Shown: piece after piece, positions 1-8,830 of the stretch | How the letters are laid out: the number at the start of each line of letters is the position of its first letter | Numbering within the stretch: the first letter of the stretch is position 1 | Translations under genes and position numbers: made by a program | Notes under the pieces: generated by a model | Databases searched by the model: none | Told to the model about the DNA's origin: nothing | The model's input: only the letters and a program-made list of their open reading frames with translations | Assembly: GCA_031969915.1 (NCBI GenBank) | Contig: DALYJJ010000050.1 | Coordinates: 1 to 37,969 of the forward strand | Reading direction: 5' to 3' | Source of the DNA: DALYJJ01 sp031969915 | GTDB lineage: Bacteria; Acidobacteriota; Terriglobia; Bryobacterales; Bryobacteraceae | Length of the DNA: 37,969 bases

Positions 1-2679
1 CAGGCGCGTGAGCAGCTCGGTGCTCTTCGGATCGACCGCGCCCGCGTCGTCGATCAGCCGCGAGAACGTGTAGGCCGCAGTGAACGTCAGCCCGCGCGAA
101 AACCGCTTCTCGATTCGGCCCTGGAACGAGTGGTACGTCGAGTGCCCCACGTTGTTGCGATACAGCGCCACCGACGTGAAGCGCGGAAACGGCCGCAGCA
201 GTTGCCCCCGCGCCACCGCCGGCGCGCCCAGCGAACTGCCCGCCGGTATCTGCCCCGCGAACGGGTTCGCCACCTGCTGCGTCAGTTGCGCGCCCAGCGC
301 CAGTTGCTCCACCGTGAGCTGGTTCAGGTTCACGTCCGGTACCCCCAGGCGCGTCAGCTTCGATCCCAGATAGCCCGCCTCGAAGCTCCAGTCTTCACCC
401 GCCGTCTTCTGGACCACCAGGTTCCATTGCTGCGCGTACCCGCTGCCGTTGTCCCGCTGCACCCCGAACACGCCCTGCCCCAGCCCGGAGTCCGCGCCCG
501 GCCCGTCCACCCGCGCCGCCGGACCCTCTGAGAGCACAAACGCCGGCCGGATGTTGTCCAGCGAGAACTGGCTCGCCGTCCGGATAAACGGAAACAGCGG
601 CGTCGTGAACGGCGTCGTGATGCCCGCCTGCTCGATCCACGTCATCCCGTAACCGGCGCGCGCCACCAGCGTCCCCCGCAGCTTCATCGCCACCCCCAGC
701 CTCGGCGCGAAGTTGGCCTTCTCCAGGTTCCGCGCCGTCCGGGGCGCGCCGTCCCGGCCCAGGAAATCCAGCCTCTGCGTGTTCAGGTTGAAGACCGCAC
801 CGCGGTCTCCTACCACGGTCGATGGGAAGTTCAGCGTGTAGCGGACGCCAAGGTTCACCGTCAGCCAGTGCGTCGCGCGCCAGTCGTCCTGCGCAAAGAA
901 CTCGCCGATCGCCGCCCGCGGACCGAGCGTCTCCGGCTGCGCGTCGATGCTGAAACGATTTACCTGCCCCAGTAGGAAGGAAGCGAAGCTGCTCCCCGTC
1001 CCCGGCGCCACCCCGCCCCCCGGCGTCAGCCCGGCCGTGAAGATGTTGGTGAATTGATAGTTCCCGTTCGGGTTCGGCGGCTGCCACACGTCCAGCGTCT
1101 GCCGCCGCACATCCGCCCCCGCCTTCACGCTGTGCCGCCCGCGCCCCGCCGAGAAGCTCTCAATGATCTGCGTCACCGACGTTTTCAGCCGCGCGTTTGC
1201 GCTCGCCGGCGGACCCAGTTGCTGCAGGCCCACGATGTCGTAGACCGGCGAGCCGGCCAGGCTCTCGCGCGCCAGCGATCGTTGCGTGTAGCCCACCCGG
1301 ATCTGGTTCACCGCCGCCGGCGAAACCGTCCACGTGTGCTCCGCCGCCACGCCGTCCGCTCGCGTCAACGAGTCGCCCGTCAGCCCCGCCGTCAGATTCC
1401 CGCTTCCGTCCGGCAGCGGCGTCACCGGCCTTCCCCGGTCCCGCAGATACGAATACCGTCCGAACACCCGGTGACGCTCCCCGAACGAATGGTCCAGCCG
1501 CCCGTCCCACTGGTCCGCCCCCGTTTCGTCGTTCCCCACCCGCCGGAAGTTGTTCGCCGTGCCGCCGACGTTCGGCGCCGGATACCGCTCCACCGCCGCC
1601 GCCGCTGCGCGGTCCAACCGCGACGCCGGAATCGTCCGGTTCGGAAACGCCTCCCTCCGCCCCGCCGCCGGGTCGAAAATCTCGGTCCGGAACTCGCCCC
1701 GCCGCTCCGCCTCCACCGGTACCGTGCTCACTCGCACCACCCCCGTGCTGAGCCGCGTCCCCTGCCAATCGGTAAAGAAAAACGTCCGGTTCTTCCGTAC
1801 CGGACCGCCCAACACAAACCCGTATTGGTTCCGCCGGAAACGCGGCTTCGCCCCGCCCGCCGCAAACAGGTTCCGCGCGTTGATCGCTTCGTTGCGGAAG
1901 AACTCGAACAGCGTCCCGCGCACCTCGTTCCCCCCGCTCTTCTGGTGCACCATGATCACGCCGCCGTTCGACCGCCCGTATTCCGCCGAGTAGCTGTTCG
2001 TCTCCACCCGGAACTCCGCGATCGCGTCGATCACCGGGTAGAACGCCACCTGCCCCGGCTCCGGCTGCAGGACGCTGATGCCGTCGTACAGATACTCGCT
2101 CACCCGCGGCCGGCTTCCGTTGATGCGCGGCAGTACGCTCCCCGGCGGCAGGTTCACCCCCGGCGAGAGCGCGATCAGCGGCACGAAGTTCCGTCCATCG
2201 AGCGGCAGGTTCACTACCTTCTTCTCGTCCACCAGAAAACTCACCGTCCCCCGCCCCGTCTGCAGCAGCCCCGCCGTCGCGAGCAGCGGCTGCGCGAGCG
2301 CGGGATGGCNNNNNNNNNNCCCCGCCGCCGCCGTCACCTCAATCTCCTGGCTCGCGTCTCCCACCGCCAGCTCCAGGTTGACCTCGACTCGATCCCCCAC
2401 CCGCAGTACCACACCCTCGCGCCGCAGGGGCGCGAACCCCGCCGCCGCCGCCGACAACCGGTACGTCCCCGGCGTGAGTCCGAAGAAGCGATACCATCCT
2501 TCGCCGTCCGTCTCGACCGCCGTCACCGACCCCGTCGAGACGTTCGCCGCGGCGACCCTGGCCGAGGCGATCAACCCCCCGGAGGTGTCCCGGACCGAGC
2601 CGGACAGTTCCGCTTTGGTCGACTGCGCCGCGGCCGGCCAGACGGTCATGAGCACCAAAACGGTGTGTCGTGTAAACAA
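1..2679 (-). CDS. TonB-dependent receptor with carboxypeptidase-regulatory N-terminus (partial)
   Basis: Probable outer-membrane TonB-dependent transporter of the large Oar-like type common in Acidobacteriota; substrate unknown. It runs off the left edge, so the C-terminal barrel strands are missing; about 893 codons are present. A TTG at 2679 gives a good signal peptide ending ...VWPAAAQ; an ATG at 2649 is the alternative and gives a shorter leader. After the signal comes a carboxypeptidase-regulatory beta-sandwich (SGSVRDTSGG ... TDGEGWYRFFGLTPGTYRL), then the plug (VVNLPLDGRNF, LYDGISVL, EFRVETNSYSAEYGRSNGG) and the start of the barrel (RNQYGFVLGGPV, KNRTFFF). A 10-N gap at 2310-2319 lies between the regulatory domain and the plug. 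The reading frame happens to match on both sides, but the true gap length is unknown. It is divergent from the yqgE-like gene, 64 bp away. Confidence 0.9.
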   Translation of the reverse strand, partial: MFTRHTVLVLMTVWPAAAQSTKAELSGSVRDTSGGLIASARVAAANVSTGSVTAVETDGEGWYRFFGLTPGTYRLSAAAAGFAPLRREGVVLRVGDRVEVNLELAVGDASQEIEVTAAAGXXXXHPALAQPLLATAGLLQTGRGTVSFLVDEKKVVNLPLDGRNFVPLIALSPGVNLPPGSVLPRINGSRPRVSEYLYDGISVLQPEPGQVAFYPVIDAIAEFRVETNSYSAEYGRSNGGVIMVHQKSGGNEVRGTLFEFFRNEAINARNLFAAGGAKPRFRRNQYGFVLGGPVRKNRTFFFTDWQGTRLSTGVVRVSTVPVEAERRGEFRTEIFDPAAGRREAFPNRTIPASRLDRAAAAAVERYPAPNVGGTANNFRRVGNDETGADQWDGRLDHSFGERHRVFGRYSYLRDRGRPVTPLPDGSGNLTAGLTGDSLTRADGVAAEHTWTVSPAAVNQIRVGYTQRSLARESLAGSPVYDIVGLQQLGPPASANARLKTSVTQIIESFSAGRGRHSVKAGADVRRQTLDVWQPPNPNGNYQFTNIFTAGLTPGGGVAPGTGSSFASFLLGQVNRFSIDAQPETLGPRAAIGEFFAQDDWRATHWLTVNLGVRYTLNFPSTVVGDRGAVFNLNTQRLDFLGRDGAPRTARNLEKANFAPRLGVAMKLRGTLVARAGYGMTWIEQAGITTPFTTPLFPFIRTASQFSLDNIRPAFVLSEGPAARVDGPGADSGLGQGVFGVQRDNGSGYAQQWNLVVQKTAGEDWSFEAGYLGSKLTRLGVPDVNLNQLTVEQLALGAQLTQQVANPFAGQIPAGSSLGAPAVARGQLLRPFPRFTSVALYRNNVGHSTYHSFQGRIEKRFSRGLTFTAAYTFSRLIDDAGAVDPKSTELLTRL
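2310..2319. other. assembly gap (10 N)
   Basis: Ten N bases, most likely a fixed-size scaffold placeholder, inside the partial TonB receptor between its regulatory domain and plug. The flanks are GC-rich. The real number of missing bases cannot be read from the sequence. Confidence 0.98.
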
Positions 2680-2743
2680 GACAATGTCAGTTTAACGCGA
2701 CACGCCCCCCGCGCGCCCGGCTTTTGGGGTATCGTGTGCTTCA

Positions 2744-3559
2744 GTGGGAGCGCGCATCGTCTTCGGCCTCCTGGTCCTCGCCGCGGCCGCCGCCGCGCAG
2801 CCGCGCGCCGAGGGACTGCCGCGCATCGCGGCCGGCACGTTCCTGGTGGCCGCGCGCGGCCTGCCGGACCCGAACTTCTCGGAGACCGTCGTGCTCCTCA
2901 CGCAGCGCGACAAAAGCGGCGTCATGGGACTGATCGTGAACCGCCCGGCGCGCGTCCGTTTGGCCCGCGCCTTTCCCGATTTCGCGCACGTGAAGGGCGC
3001 CGACGAGCCGCTCTACACGGGCGGCCCGGTGGGCCCCAGCGGGATCGTCGCGCTACTACGCTCGGCCGCGCCGCCGGGCGGCGCGCTACGCGTGTTCGCC
3101 GATATTCACCTGGTGAACACGGCGGAGATTCTCGAGCGGCTGATCGCACCGGGCGTCGACCCGGCGAAACTCCGCATCTTCGCGGGCTACTCGGGCTGGG
3201 GCCCGGGGCAACTGGAACGCGAGATTTCCCTCGGCTCCTGGCAGGTCTTCCCGGCCCGCGCCGGGGAGGTCTTCGACGGCGATCCGCTCACGCTCTGGGA
3301 CCGGCTCATCGAGAAATCCGAGCGCCAGATCGCCTCTACCTTCGAAGCCAGGCCGTCAGGCGCGCGCGCTGATCCGGCGTCGCCTGCGGATCCAGTTCGA
3401 GACGCCACGGATTGCCCGGTTCCCGCGCGAACGTCGTCTCCAGACGCAGCAGGCGCTCGCGCCGGGCCACCAGGATGGACGCTTTCTCGTTGGGGCGGAA
3501 GTACTGCATGCGCGTCTCCCATTGATCCGGCGGCATGCGGTAGTCTCCGATGGCGATGA
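2744..3559 (+). CDS. YqgE/AlgH family protein with an overlong C-terminus
   Basis: Member of the YqgE/AlgH (UPF0301) family, whose biochemical function is not settled. Family signatures are LPDPNFSETVVLL, GLIVNRP, YTGGPVG and GYSGWGPGQLEREI, ending with WQVFPA...VF...LTLWDRL. Unlike typical cytoplasmic members it starts with a hydrophobic, signal-like segment (IVFGLLVLAAAAAAQP), so it may be exported. The start is GTG at 2744. Family homology stops near residue 200 (about 3340). The frame then continues for about 75 Arg/Pro/Ala-rich residues, read antisense to the end of the M61 peptidase gene, a 224-bp convergent overlap. That tail looks like read-through after loss of the native stop rather than functional protein. 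Confidence 0.85.
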   Translation: MGARIVFGLLVLAAAAAAQPRAEGLPRIAAGTFLVAARGLPDPNFSETVVLLTQRDKSGVMGLIVNRPARVRLARAFPDFAHVKGADEPLYTGGPVGPSGIVALLRSAAPPGGALRVFADIHLVNTAEILERLIAPGVDPAKLRIFAGYSGWGPGQLEREISLGSWQVFPARAGEVFDGDPLTLWDRLIEKSERQIASTFEARPSGARADPASPADPVRDATDCPVPARTSSPDAAGARAGPPGWTLSRWGGSTACASPIDPAACGSLRWR

Positions 3560-5114
3560 TCTCGTCGCCCGCGTTGAAGCCCGCTTCGTAGCCCGGCGTG
3601 CCGCGGCGCACTTCGGCCACCACGAGGCGTCCGCCTTCGAGGCGGGTCACCAATCCGGTCCAGGCCTTTTCGGCGCGCGCCGGATCTTCCGGCTTGAAGC
3701 GCAGCCCGTACCAGTCGAGCGCTTCTTTGTAGTCGATCTCCCCGGTGGTCTCCAGGACCTTTTCGAACCACGCGCTCAGATCCGTGCCGGCGATCGTGGA
3801 AGCGGCCTGGCGGAACTCTTCGGGCGTGAAGCCACGCGCGCCGGAGTACTTCTCATACACCAGGCGCATCAGGTCGTCGAGCGAGCGCATGCCGCCGGTG
3901 GCGGTGCGGATGCGGGCGTCGAGCACGAAGCCCGCCACGGCGCCCTTGGTGTAGTAGCTGATGCCCGTGTTCGGCGAGTTCTCGTTCCGGCGGTAGGCCT
4001 TGATCCAGGTGTCGAAGCTCGAGTCCTCGACGGGCTGCACCAGCCGGCCGGGCGTGGTCTGGAGCGCGGAGATCTCGCGCGAGAGCGCGTCCAGGTACTC
4101 GTTGCGGGCGCTGAGGCCGGCGCGGTGGAGGGCCAGCGAATCGTAGTAGCTGGTGAGGCCTTCGGCGATCCAGAGGCTGCGCGAGTAGTTTTCCTTCTCG
4201 TAGTCGAACGGGCCCAGTTCGACGGGCCGCAGGCGCTTCACGTTCCAGGTGTGGAAGTACTCGTGGCTGGCTAGTTCGAGCCAGCGCAGGTAGCGCTCGC
4301 GCGTGCGCGTGGCCCAGCGGCTGGCCATCATGAGGGTGGAGTCCTGGTGCTCCAGGCCTCCGCCGCCTTCCTGAATCACGTTCAGGAACAGGTACTTCTC
4401 GTAAGGCAAAACGCCCCACATCCGGTAGTACTCTTCGACGATCTTCTTCACGTCGGCGGCCGAGCGCGGCCCGTCCCAGACGCCGCCCTCGCCTTCGTTC
4501 ACCAGGTAGTGTTTCTTGCCGGCCACCTCGAACTCGTGAATGGCGGGATTGCCGGCCAGGATGGGCGAATCGACCAGGCGGTCGTAGTCTCCGGCGAGGA
4601 AGGCGGTGGGTCCGGTGGAGGGCATGCCGGAGACGGCGGTCTTCCAGGCGGGGGGCAGTTCGAGCCGCACTTCGTGCGGGCGGGGCAGGGACTCATCGGC
4701 GAGGGTGATAAAGACGGCGGCGCCGTTGAGCACGGCGAAGTCGCGGTCGACGAAGCAGTCCTGGACGGACATCACGCGGCAGTAGACGCGGTAGCGGAGC
4801 GTGACCGCGCCGGGCCCACTCTCGACGCGCCAGCGGTTCTTGGCCGTCTTCGCGACGCGCGCGGGCCGGCCCTGGCTCTCAGCGGCGAGGGCGTCGACGC
4901 TGCGCGCATACTCGCGCACCAGATAGGAGCCCGGGGTCCAGACGGGCATCATGACGGTCCGCGCGGCGCCCGGGGCCGGGGGCAGGCGGGCTTCCACCTC
5001 TACGTAGTGGGACTGCGCGTCCGGAAAGCGCAGGGTATAGCGGATCGCCTCGCGGGGCTGCGCCGCGATCGAGCCGGGAAGGAGCAGGGCAAAAGCGCCC
5101 AACCAACGCAACAT
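3336..5114 (-). CDS. M61 (glycyl aminopeptidase-like) metallopeptidase with PDZ domain
   Basis: Predicted exported zinc peptidase of MEROPS family M61, 592 residues. The start is placed at ATG 5114 because it opens directly on a signal peptide (MLRWLGAFALLLPGSIAAQP); an upstream in-frame start at 5156 would add 14 charged residues. Visible in order: an N-terminal beta domain with the TPGSYLVREYAR motif typical of M61; the catalytic HEYFHTWNVKRLRP (HExxH) with downstream glutamate in LWIAEGLTSYY; an alpha-helical region (SYYTKGAVAGFVLDARIR); and a C-terminal PDZ domain (GTPGYEAGFNAGDEIIAIGDYRM). It is convergent with, and overlaps, the yqgE-like gene. It probably trims peptides in the periplasm; the substrate is not predictable. 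Confidence 0.92.
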   Translation of the reverse strand: MLRWLGAFALLLPGSIAAQPREAIRYTLRFPDAQSHYVEVEARLPPAPGAARTVMMPVWTPGSYLVREYARSVDALAAESQGRPARVAKTAKNRWRVESGPGAVTLRYRVYCRVMSVQDCFVDRDFAVLNGAAVFITLADESLPRPHEVRLELPPAWKTAVSGMPSTGPTAFLAGDYDRLVDSPILAGNPAIHEFEVAGKKHYLVNEGEGGVWDGPRSAADVKKIVEEYYRMWGVLPYEKYLFLNVIQEGGGGLEHQDSTLMMASRWATRTRERYLRWLELASHEYFHTWNVKRLRPVELGPFDYEKENYSRSLWIAEGLTSYYDSLALHRAGLSARNEYLDALSREISALQTTPGRLVQPVEDSSFDTWIKAYRRNENSPNTGISYYTKGAVAGFVLDARIRTATGGMRSLDDLMRLVYEKYSGARGFTPEEFRQAASTIAGTDLSAWFEKVLETTGEIDYKEALDWYGLRFKPEDPARAEKAWTGLVTRLEGGRLVVAEVRRGTPGYEAGFNAGDEIIAIGDYRMPPDQWETRMQYFRPNEKASILVARRERLLRLETTFAREPGNPWRLELDPQATPDQRARLTAWLRR

Positions 5115-5237
5115 CCGCTCATTGTAGCCTCCCGGCTCAAGGTTCTTCCTTCTCACACGATGAGTACACTGTGCCCCCCGAGCAAGGGGTGGCCGCGAAT
5201 TCCACGCGCCGGGCGGGCGCGCTCGAGGGAGAAAATC

Positions 5238-5762
5238 ATGTCCGCAACCTTAGTTGAGAAACCCGAAACCCTGATCGCATCGAAGAGCGAAGCTCTGGCC
5301 GGCAAGTACCTGACCTTTGGCTTGGCCAAAGAAGAGTTCGCGATCCGCGTGCTGAAGGTTCGGGAAATCATGGGTGTCGAAGAGATCACCGCGGTGCCCC
5401 AGACCCCGGCGCACGTGAAGGGCGTGATCAACCTGCGGGGCAAGGTGATTCCGGTGGTCGACCTGCGGCTGAAGTTCAACCTGCCGGAGCTCGAGTATAC
5501 GCAGCGAACGTGCATCATCGTGGTGCAGGTGCAGGTGCACAGCGCGACGACGATGATGGGCATCGTGGTGGACGGCGTCTCGGAGGTGCTGAACCTGCAG
5601 GCGGCGGACATCGAGAACACGCCCGAGTTCGGCGGCGGCGTGGAGATCCCGTACGTGATGGGCATGGCGAAGATCAAGGGCAAGGTGAAAATCCTGCTCG
5701 ACATCGACCGTGTGCTTTCGGCGCAGGAACTGAACGGGCTGGAATCCCTGTTGGGTCACTAG
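5238..5762 (+). CDS. cheW: Chemotaxis coupling protein CheW
   Basis: Adaptor linking chemoreceptors to the CheA kinase; 174 residues, normal for the family. The CheW/SH3-like fold is visible: YLTFGLAKEEFAIRVLKVREIM, then TPAHVKGVINLRGKVIPVVDLR, the classic conserved block, then MMGIVVDGVSEVL and KILLDIDRVL. ATG at 5238 is chosen because a purine-rich site (GAGGGAGA) lies just upstream; longer in-frame extensions read into the divergent peptidase region. It is the first gene of the chemosensory operon and is followed after 12 bp by the receptor gene. Confidence 0.96.
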   Translation: MSATLVEKPETLIASKSEALAGKYLTFGLAKEEFAIRVLKVREIMGVEEITAVPQTPAHVKGVINLRGKVIPVVDLRLKFNLPELEYTQRTCIIVVQVQVHSATTMMGIVVDGVSEVLNLQAADIENTPEFGGGVEIPYVMGMAKIKGKVKILLDIDRVLSAQELNGLESLLGH

Positions 5763-5774
5763 AAGAGGCTTGTG

Positions 5775-7019
5775 ATGCATCGCGAATCGTCGATGGGAAC
5801 GAGGCTGTATCTCTGTTACGCGGGCACGGCGTTGCTGACTCTCGTGGTCTGCGCGTTTTCGGTGGGGGCCGCGGGAATGCGCTGGTCGATCGTGGCGCCG
5901 GGGATCCTGGCGCTGGCGGGAGCGGCGTGGGGCGGCTGGTTCGTCCATCAGGCGCTCGGGGAACTCCGGTCGCTGGCGGCCGACCTGTCGCATGGCGCGC
6001 AGCAGGTGGCCTCGGTATCGGGCCAGGTGGCGTCGGCCAGCGGCATGCTGGCGCAGGGCGCCAGCCAGCAGGCGGCTTCGCTCGAGGAGACCTCGGCGTC
6101 GACCGAGGAGATGAACTCGATGACGCGGAAGAACGCCGAGAACTCCGGCTCCGCCGCATCGCTGATGCGCGAAGTGGACGGCTTTGTGAGCCAGGCCAAC
6201 CTGACGCTGGCGGAGATGGTGGAGTCGATGGGCGAGATCAACGCCTCGAGCGACAAGATCTCGCGGATCATCAAGGTGATCGACGAAATCGCGTTCCAGA
6301 CCAATATTCTCGCGCTCAACGCGGCGGTGGAAGCGGCGCGCGCCGGAGAGGCGGGCATGGGGTTCGCGGTGGTGGCGGACGAAGTCCGCAACCTCGCCCA
6401 GCGCTGCGCCCAGGCCGCGCGCGACACGGCGGGGCTGATTGAAGAGTCGATCGCGAAGTCTTCGGAGGGGCGCACCAAGCTGGAGCGCGTGGCGGCGTCG
6501 ATCACGGCCATAACCTCGAGCGCCTCGAAGGTCAAGACGCTGGTGGATGAAGTGAGCGTGTCCAGCCAGGAGCAAGCGCGGGGCATCGAGCAGATGGCGA
6601 AGTCGATCACGCAAATGGAACAGGTGACGCAGCGCACGGCGGCGAGCGCAGAGGAGTCGGCGGCGGCGAGCCGCGAGATGGCTTCGCAAGCCAAAGCGCT
6701 TGGCGACGCGGTGGAGAAACTGGAGGCCGTCACGGGAGTCTTCGCGGGGGCGCAGGCGAGGCCGGCGGCGAAGGCACAGCCCGAGGCCCGGCCCGCGGCG
6801 TCCAAGGCCGCGCCGGCGGCGCGTCGTCCGGCGGCGTCCACGAAGCCGGCGTGGGTCAACGCGCCGAAGAGCGGTGCGGCGCACCGGCAGCACGCCGGGC
6901 CGGTCCGGAGCGCGGCGCCGGAGCCCGCGGCGGTCTTACCAGCCGGGAAGACGGCGGCAACGGAGGCGGCGATGCAGAAAGACCCGTTCCCGATGGAAGA
7001 CAACTTTATCGAGTTCTGA
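5775..7019 (+). CDS. Methyl-accepting chemotaxis protein without a sensor domain
   Basis: Chemoreceptor of 414 residues. Two hydrophobic helices (about residues 10-32 and 37-55) are joined by a turn of only a few residues, so there is no periplasmic ligand-binding domain, and no clear HAMP domain follows. The rest is the coiled-coil signalling domain, with the near-invariant hairpin tip EIAFQTNILALNAAVEAARA and AVVADEVRNLAQR. After the hairpin comes an Ala/Pro-rich linker of about 90 residues. The last five residues, NFIEF, fit the aromatic-x-x-aromatic pattern of the CheR/CheB-tethering pentapeptide (NWETF in enteric receptors). ATG 5775 is preferred over GTG 5772 because of spacing to AGAAGAGG. 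It probably senses a membrane, cytoplasmic or partner-protein cue. Confidence 0.93.
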   Translation: MHRESSMGTRLYLCYAGTALLTLVVCAFSVGAAGMRWSIVAPGILALAGAAWGGWFVHQALGELRSLAADLSHGAQQVASVSGQVASASGMLAQGASQQAASLEETSASTEEMNSMTRKNAENSGSAASLMREVDGFVSQANLTLAEMVESMGEINASSDKISRIIKVIDEIAFQTNILALNAAVEAARAGEAGMGFAVVADEVRNLAQRCAQAARDTAGLIEESIAKSSEGRTKLERVAASITAITSSASKVKTLVDEVSVSSQEQARGIEQMAKSITQMEQVTQRTAASAEESAAASREMASQAKALGDAVEKLEAVTGVFAGAQARPAAKAQPEARPAASKAAPAARRPAASTKPAWVNAPKSGAAHRQHAGPVRSAAPEPAAVLPAGKTAATEAAMQKDPFPMEDNFIEF

Positions 7020-7044
7020 GCGCGGTGCGCACAGGGGGATTGGC

Positions 7045-8829
7045 ATGAGGGACAACGAACAGCAAGGAACGCTGGAGCAGGCCGGCGGAGCGCCGCTCGA
7101 GGGCGGGTTGGAGCGGCTGGCTGACGCCGTGGCGGCGCCGCCGCCGATGTCGGGGCTCGCCCAGGATCCGGAGTTGATTCGGGATTTCATCGTCGAGTCG
7201 CAGGAGCATCTATCCTCGCTCGAAGCGCACCTGCTGGCGTTGGAGCAGGATGCGGGCGCGGCCGAGAGCGTGCATTCGGTCTTCCGGAGTTTTCACACCA
7301 TCAAGGGTCTGGCCGGGTTTCTCGAACTGGACGACATTCGCGAGGTGGCGCACGAAGTGGAGACCGCGCTCGACCTGGTGCGGCAGGGGGCGCTCGCCAT
7401 CACGCCCCTCTTCATCGACGTGGTGCTGGCCGGCGCGGACTTTCTGAAACAGTGGCTGGAGATCCTGGACGCGCAGAGCGCGGACCGTCCCGCCGGGGCG
7501 CCGCCGGCCAAGGCCGCCCTGCTCGAGAGGGTCCGCCGCCTGGCCCAGGACCCGGGCCCGGTTCCCTTGCCGGCGGACGGTCCGGCCGTTCCCCCCGCGG
7601 CAGCCGAGGGGGCTGCTCCGGAGAGCCCGGCAACGGGCGAAGAGGGCGAGAGCAAGCGCAGTCTGTCGGCCGAGCAGCGCTCGGTCAAGGTGGACACGAT
7701 CAAGCTGGACACGCTGGTGGACCTGGTGGGCGAAATGGTGATCGCGCAATCCCTGCTGCGCCACGATCCGGATCTCACCACGCTGCGCACGCCGCGGCTG
7801 CTGCGGAACCTGTCGCAGTTGGCGCGGGCGACCAACGAGCTGCAGAAGACGGCGATGTCGATCCGGATGGTGCCGATCGGAGGCCTGTTCCAGAAGATGG
7901 CGCGGCTCACGCGCGACCTGGCGCGGAAGTTCTCCAAGCAGGTGGAACTGGAGCTGAGCGGCGAAGAAACGGAACTCGACCGCAACCTGGTGGAGGAGCT
8001 TGCCGACCCGTTGATGCACATGATCCGGAACTCCGTGGATCACGGCATCGAGGCGTCGGCCGACCGTGTGAAGCGCGGCAAACCGCCGGCGGGACGGCTG
8101 CGGCTGAAGGCGTATCACCAGGCGGGCAACATCGCGATCGAGGTTTCCGACGACGGCAAGGGACTCGACTGCCAGAAGATCCTGGCCAAGGCCATGGAGA
8201 AGGGGTTGGCCGACGGCCCGCTGCCCGACGAGGAGATCCATCAACTGATCTTCCACCCTGGTTTTTCGACCGCCGACAAGGTGACGGACGTGTCGGGACG
8301 GGGCGTGGGGATGGATGTGGTGCGGCGGCAGATCGAGAAACTGCGCGGGCGCATCGACATCCGCTCGACGCCGGGCGCGGGCACGCAGTTCACATTCAAG
8401 CTGCCGCTCACGCTGGCCATTCTCGACGGGCTGGTGGTGGGGGTGGGCGCGGAGCGCTACATCGTGCCGCTGTTTGCGGTGAAGGAAGTGGTGCGGCCGA
8501 GCGAAGAAATGGTGAGCACGGTGGAAGGCAGGGCCGAGATGGCGCTGGTGCGGGAACGGCTGATGCCGGTGCGGCGGCTGTACCGGCAGTTCCGGGTGAC
8601 GCCCAAGACCGAAGACCCCTGTGAATCGGTGATGGTGATCTCCGAGTCGGCGGGCAAGCCGTTCGGCCTGCTGGTGGACGATCTGATCGGCAAGCAGGAG
8701 GTGGTGATCAAGAACCTCGGCGAGGCGCTCAAGAACATCCCGGGCGTGGCGGGGGGAGCGATCCTGGGAGACGGGCGCGTGGGCCTGGTGCTGGATCTGG
8801 ACGGGGTGTTCGCGCAGGAGGCGGCCTGA
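7045..8829 (+). CDS. cheA: Chemotaxis histidine kinase CheA
   Basis: Signal-transducing histidine autokinase, 594 residues. The HPt domain (about 40-145) carries the phosphorylated His84 in RSFHTIKGLAGF. A Pro/Ala/Glu-rich linker (about 150-215) stands where a P2 (CheY-binding) domain would be; no P2 is evident. The dimerisation helix follows (IKLDTLVDLVGEMVIAQS), then the ATPase with N box (HMIRNSVDHGIE), G1 (DDGKGL) and G2 (GRGVGMD), and a C-terminal CheW-like domain (LAILDGLVVGVGAERYIVPL; PFGLLVDDLIGKQEVVIK). The ATG at 7045 follows a G-rich site (GGGGGA). It sits between the receptor and cheR in the same operon. Confidence 0.96.
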   Translation: MRDNEQQGTLEQAGGAPLEGGLERLADAVAAPPPMSGLAQDPELIRDFIVESQEHLSSLEAHLLALEQDAGAAESVHSVFRSFHTIKGLAGFLELDDIREVAHEVETALDLVRQGALAITPLFIDVVLAGADFLKQWLEILDAQSADRPAGAPPAKAALLERVRRLAQDPGPVPLPADGPAVPPAAAEGAAPESPATGEEGESKRSLSAEQRSVKVDTIKLDTLVDLVGEMVIAQSLLRHDPDLTTLRTPRLLRNLSQLARATNELQKTAMSIRMVPIGGLFQKMARLTRDLARKFSKQVELELSGEETELDRNLVEELADPLMHMIRNSVDHGIEASADRVKRGKPPAGRLRLKAYHQAGNIAIEVSDDGKGLDCQKILAKAMEKGLADGPLPDEEIHQLIFHPGFSTADKVTDVSGRGVGMDVVRRQIEKLRGRIDIRSTPGAGTQFTFKLPLTLAILDGLVVGVGAERYIVPLFAVKEVVRPSEEMVSTVEGRAEMALVRERLMPVRRLYRQFRVTPKTEDPCESVMVISESAGKPFGLLVDDLIGKQEVVIKNLGEALKNIPGVAGGAILGDGRVGLVLDLDGVFAQEAA

Positions 8830-8830
8830 C

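Noticed and set aside
1054..3372. A 772-codon Arg/Pro/His-rich plus-strand frame over the first TonB receptor
   Set aside because: Its composition is that of a shadow frame; the minus strand carries real receptor motifs through the same bases.
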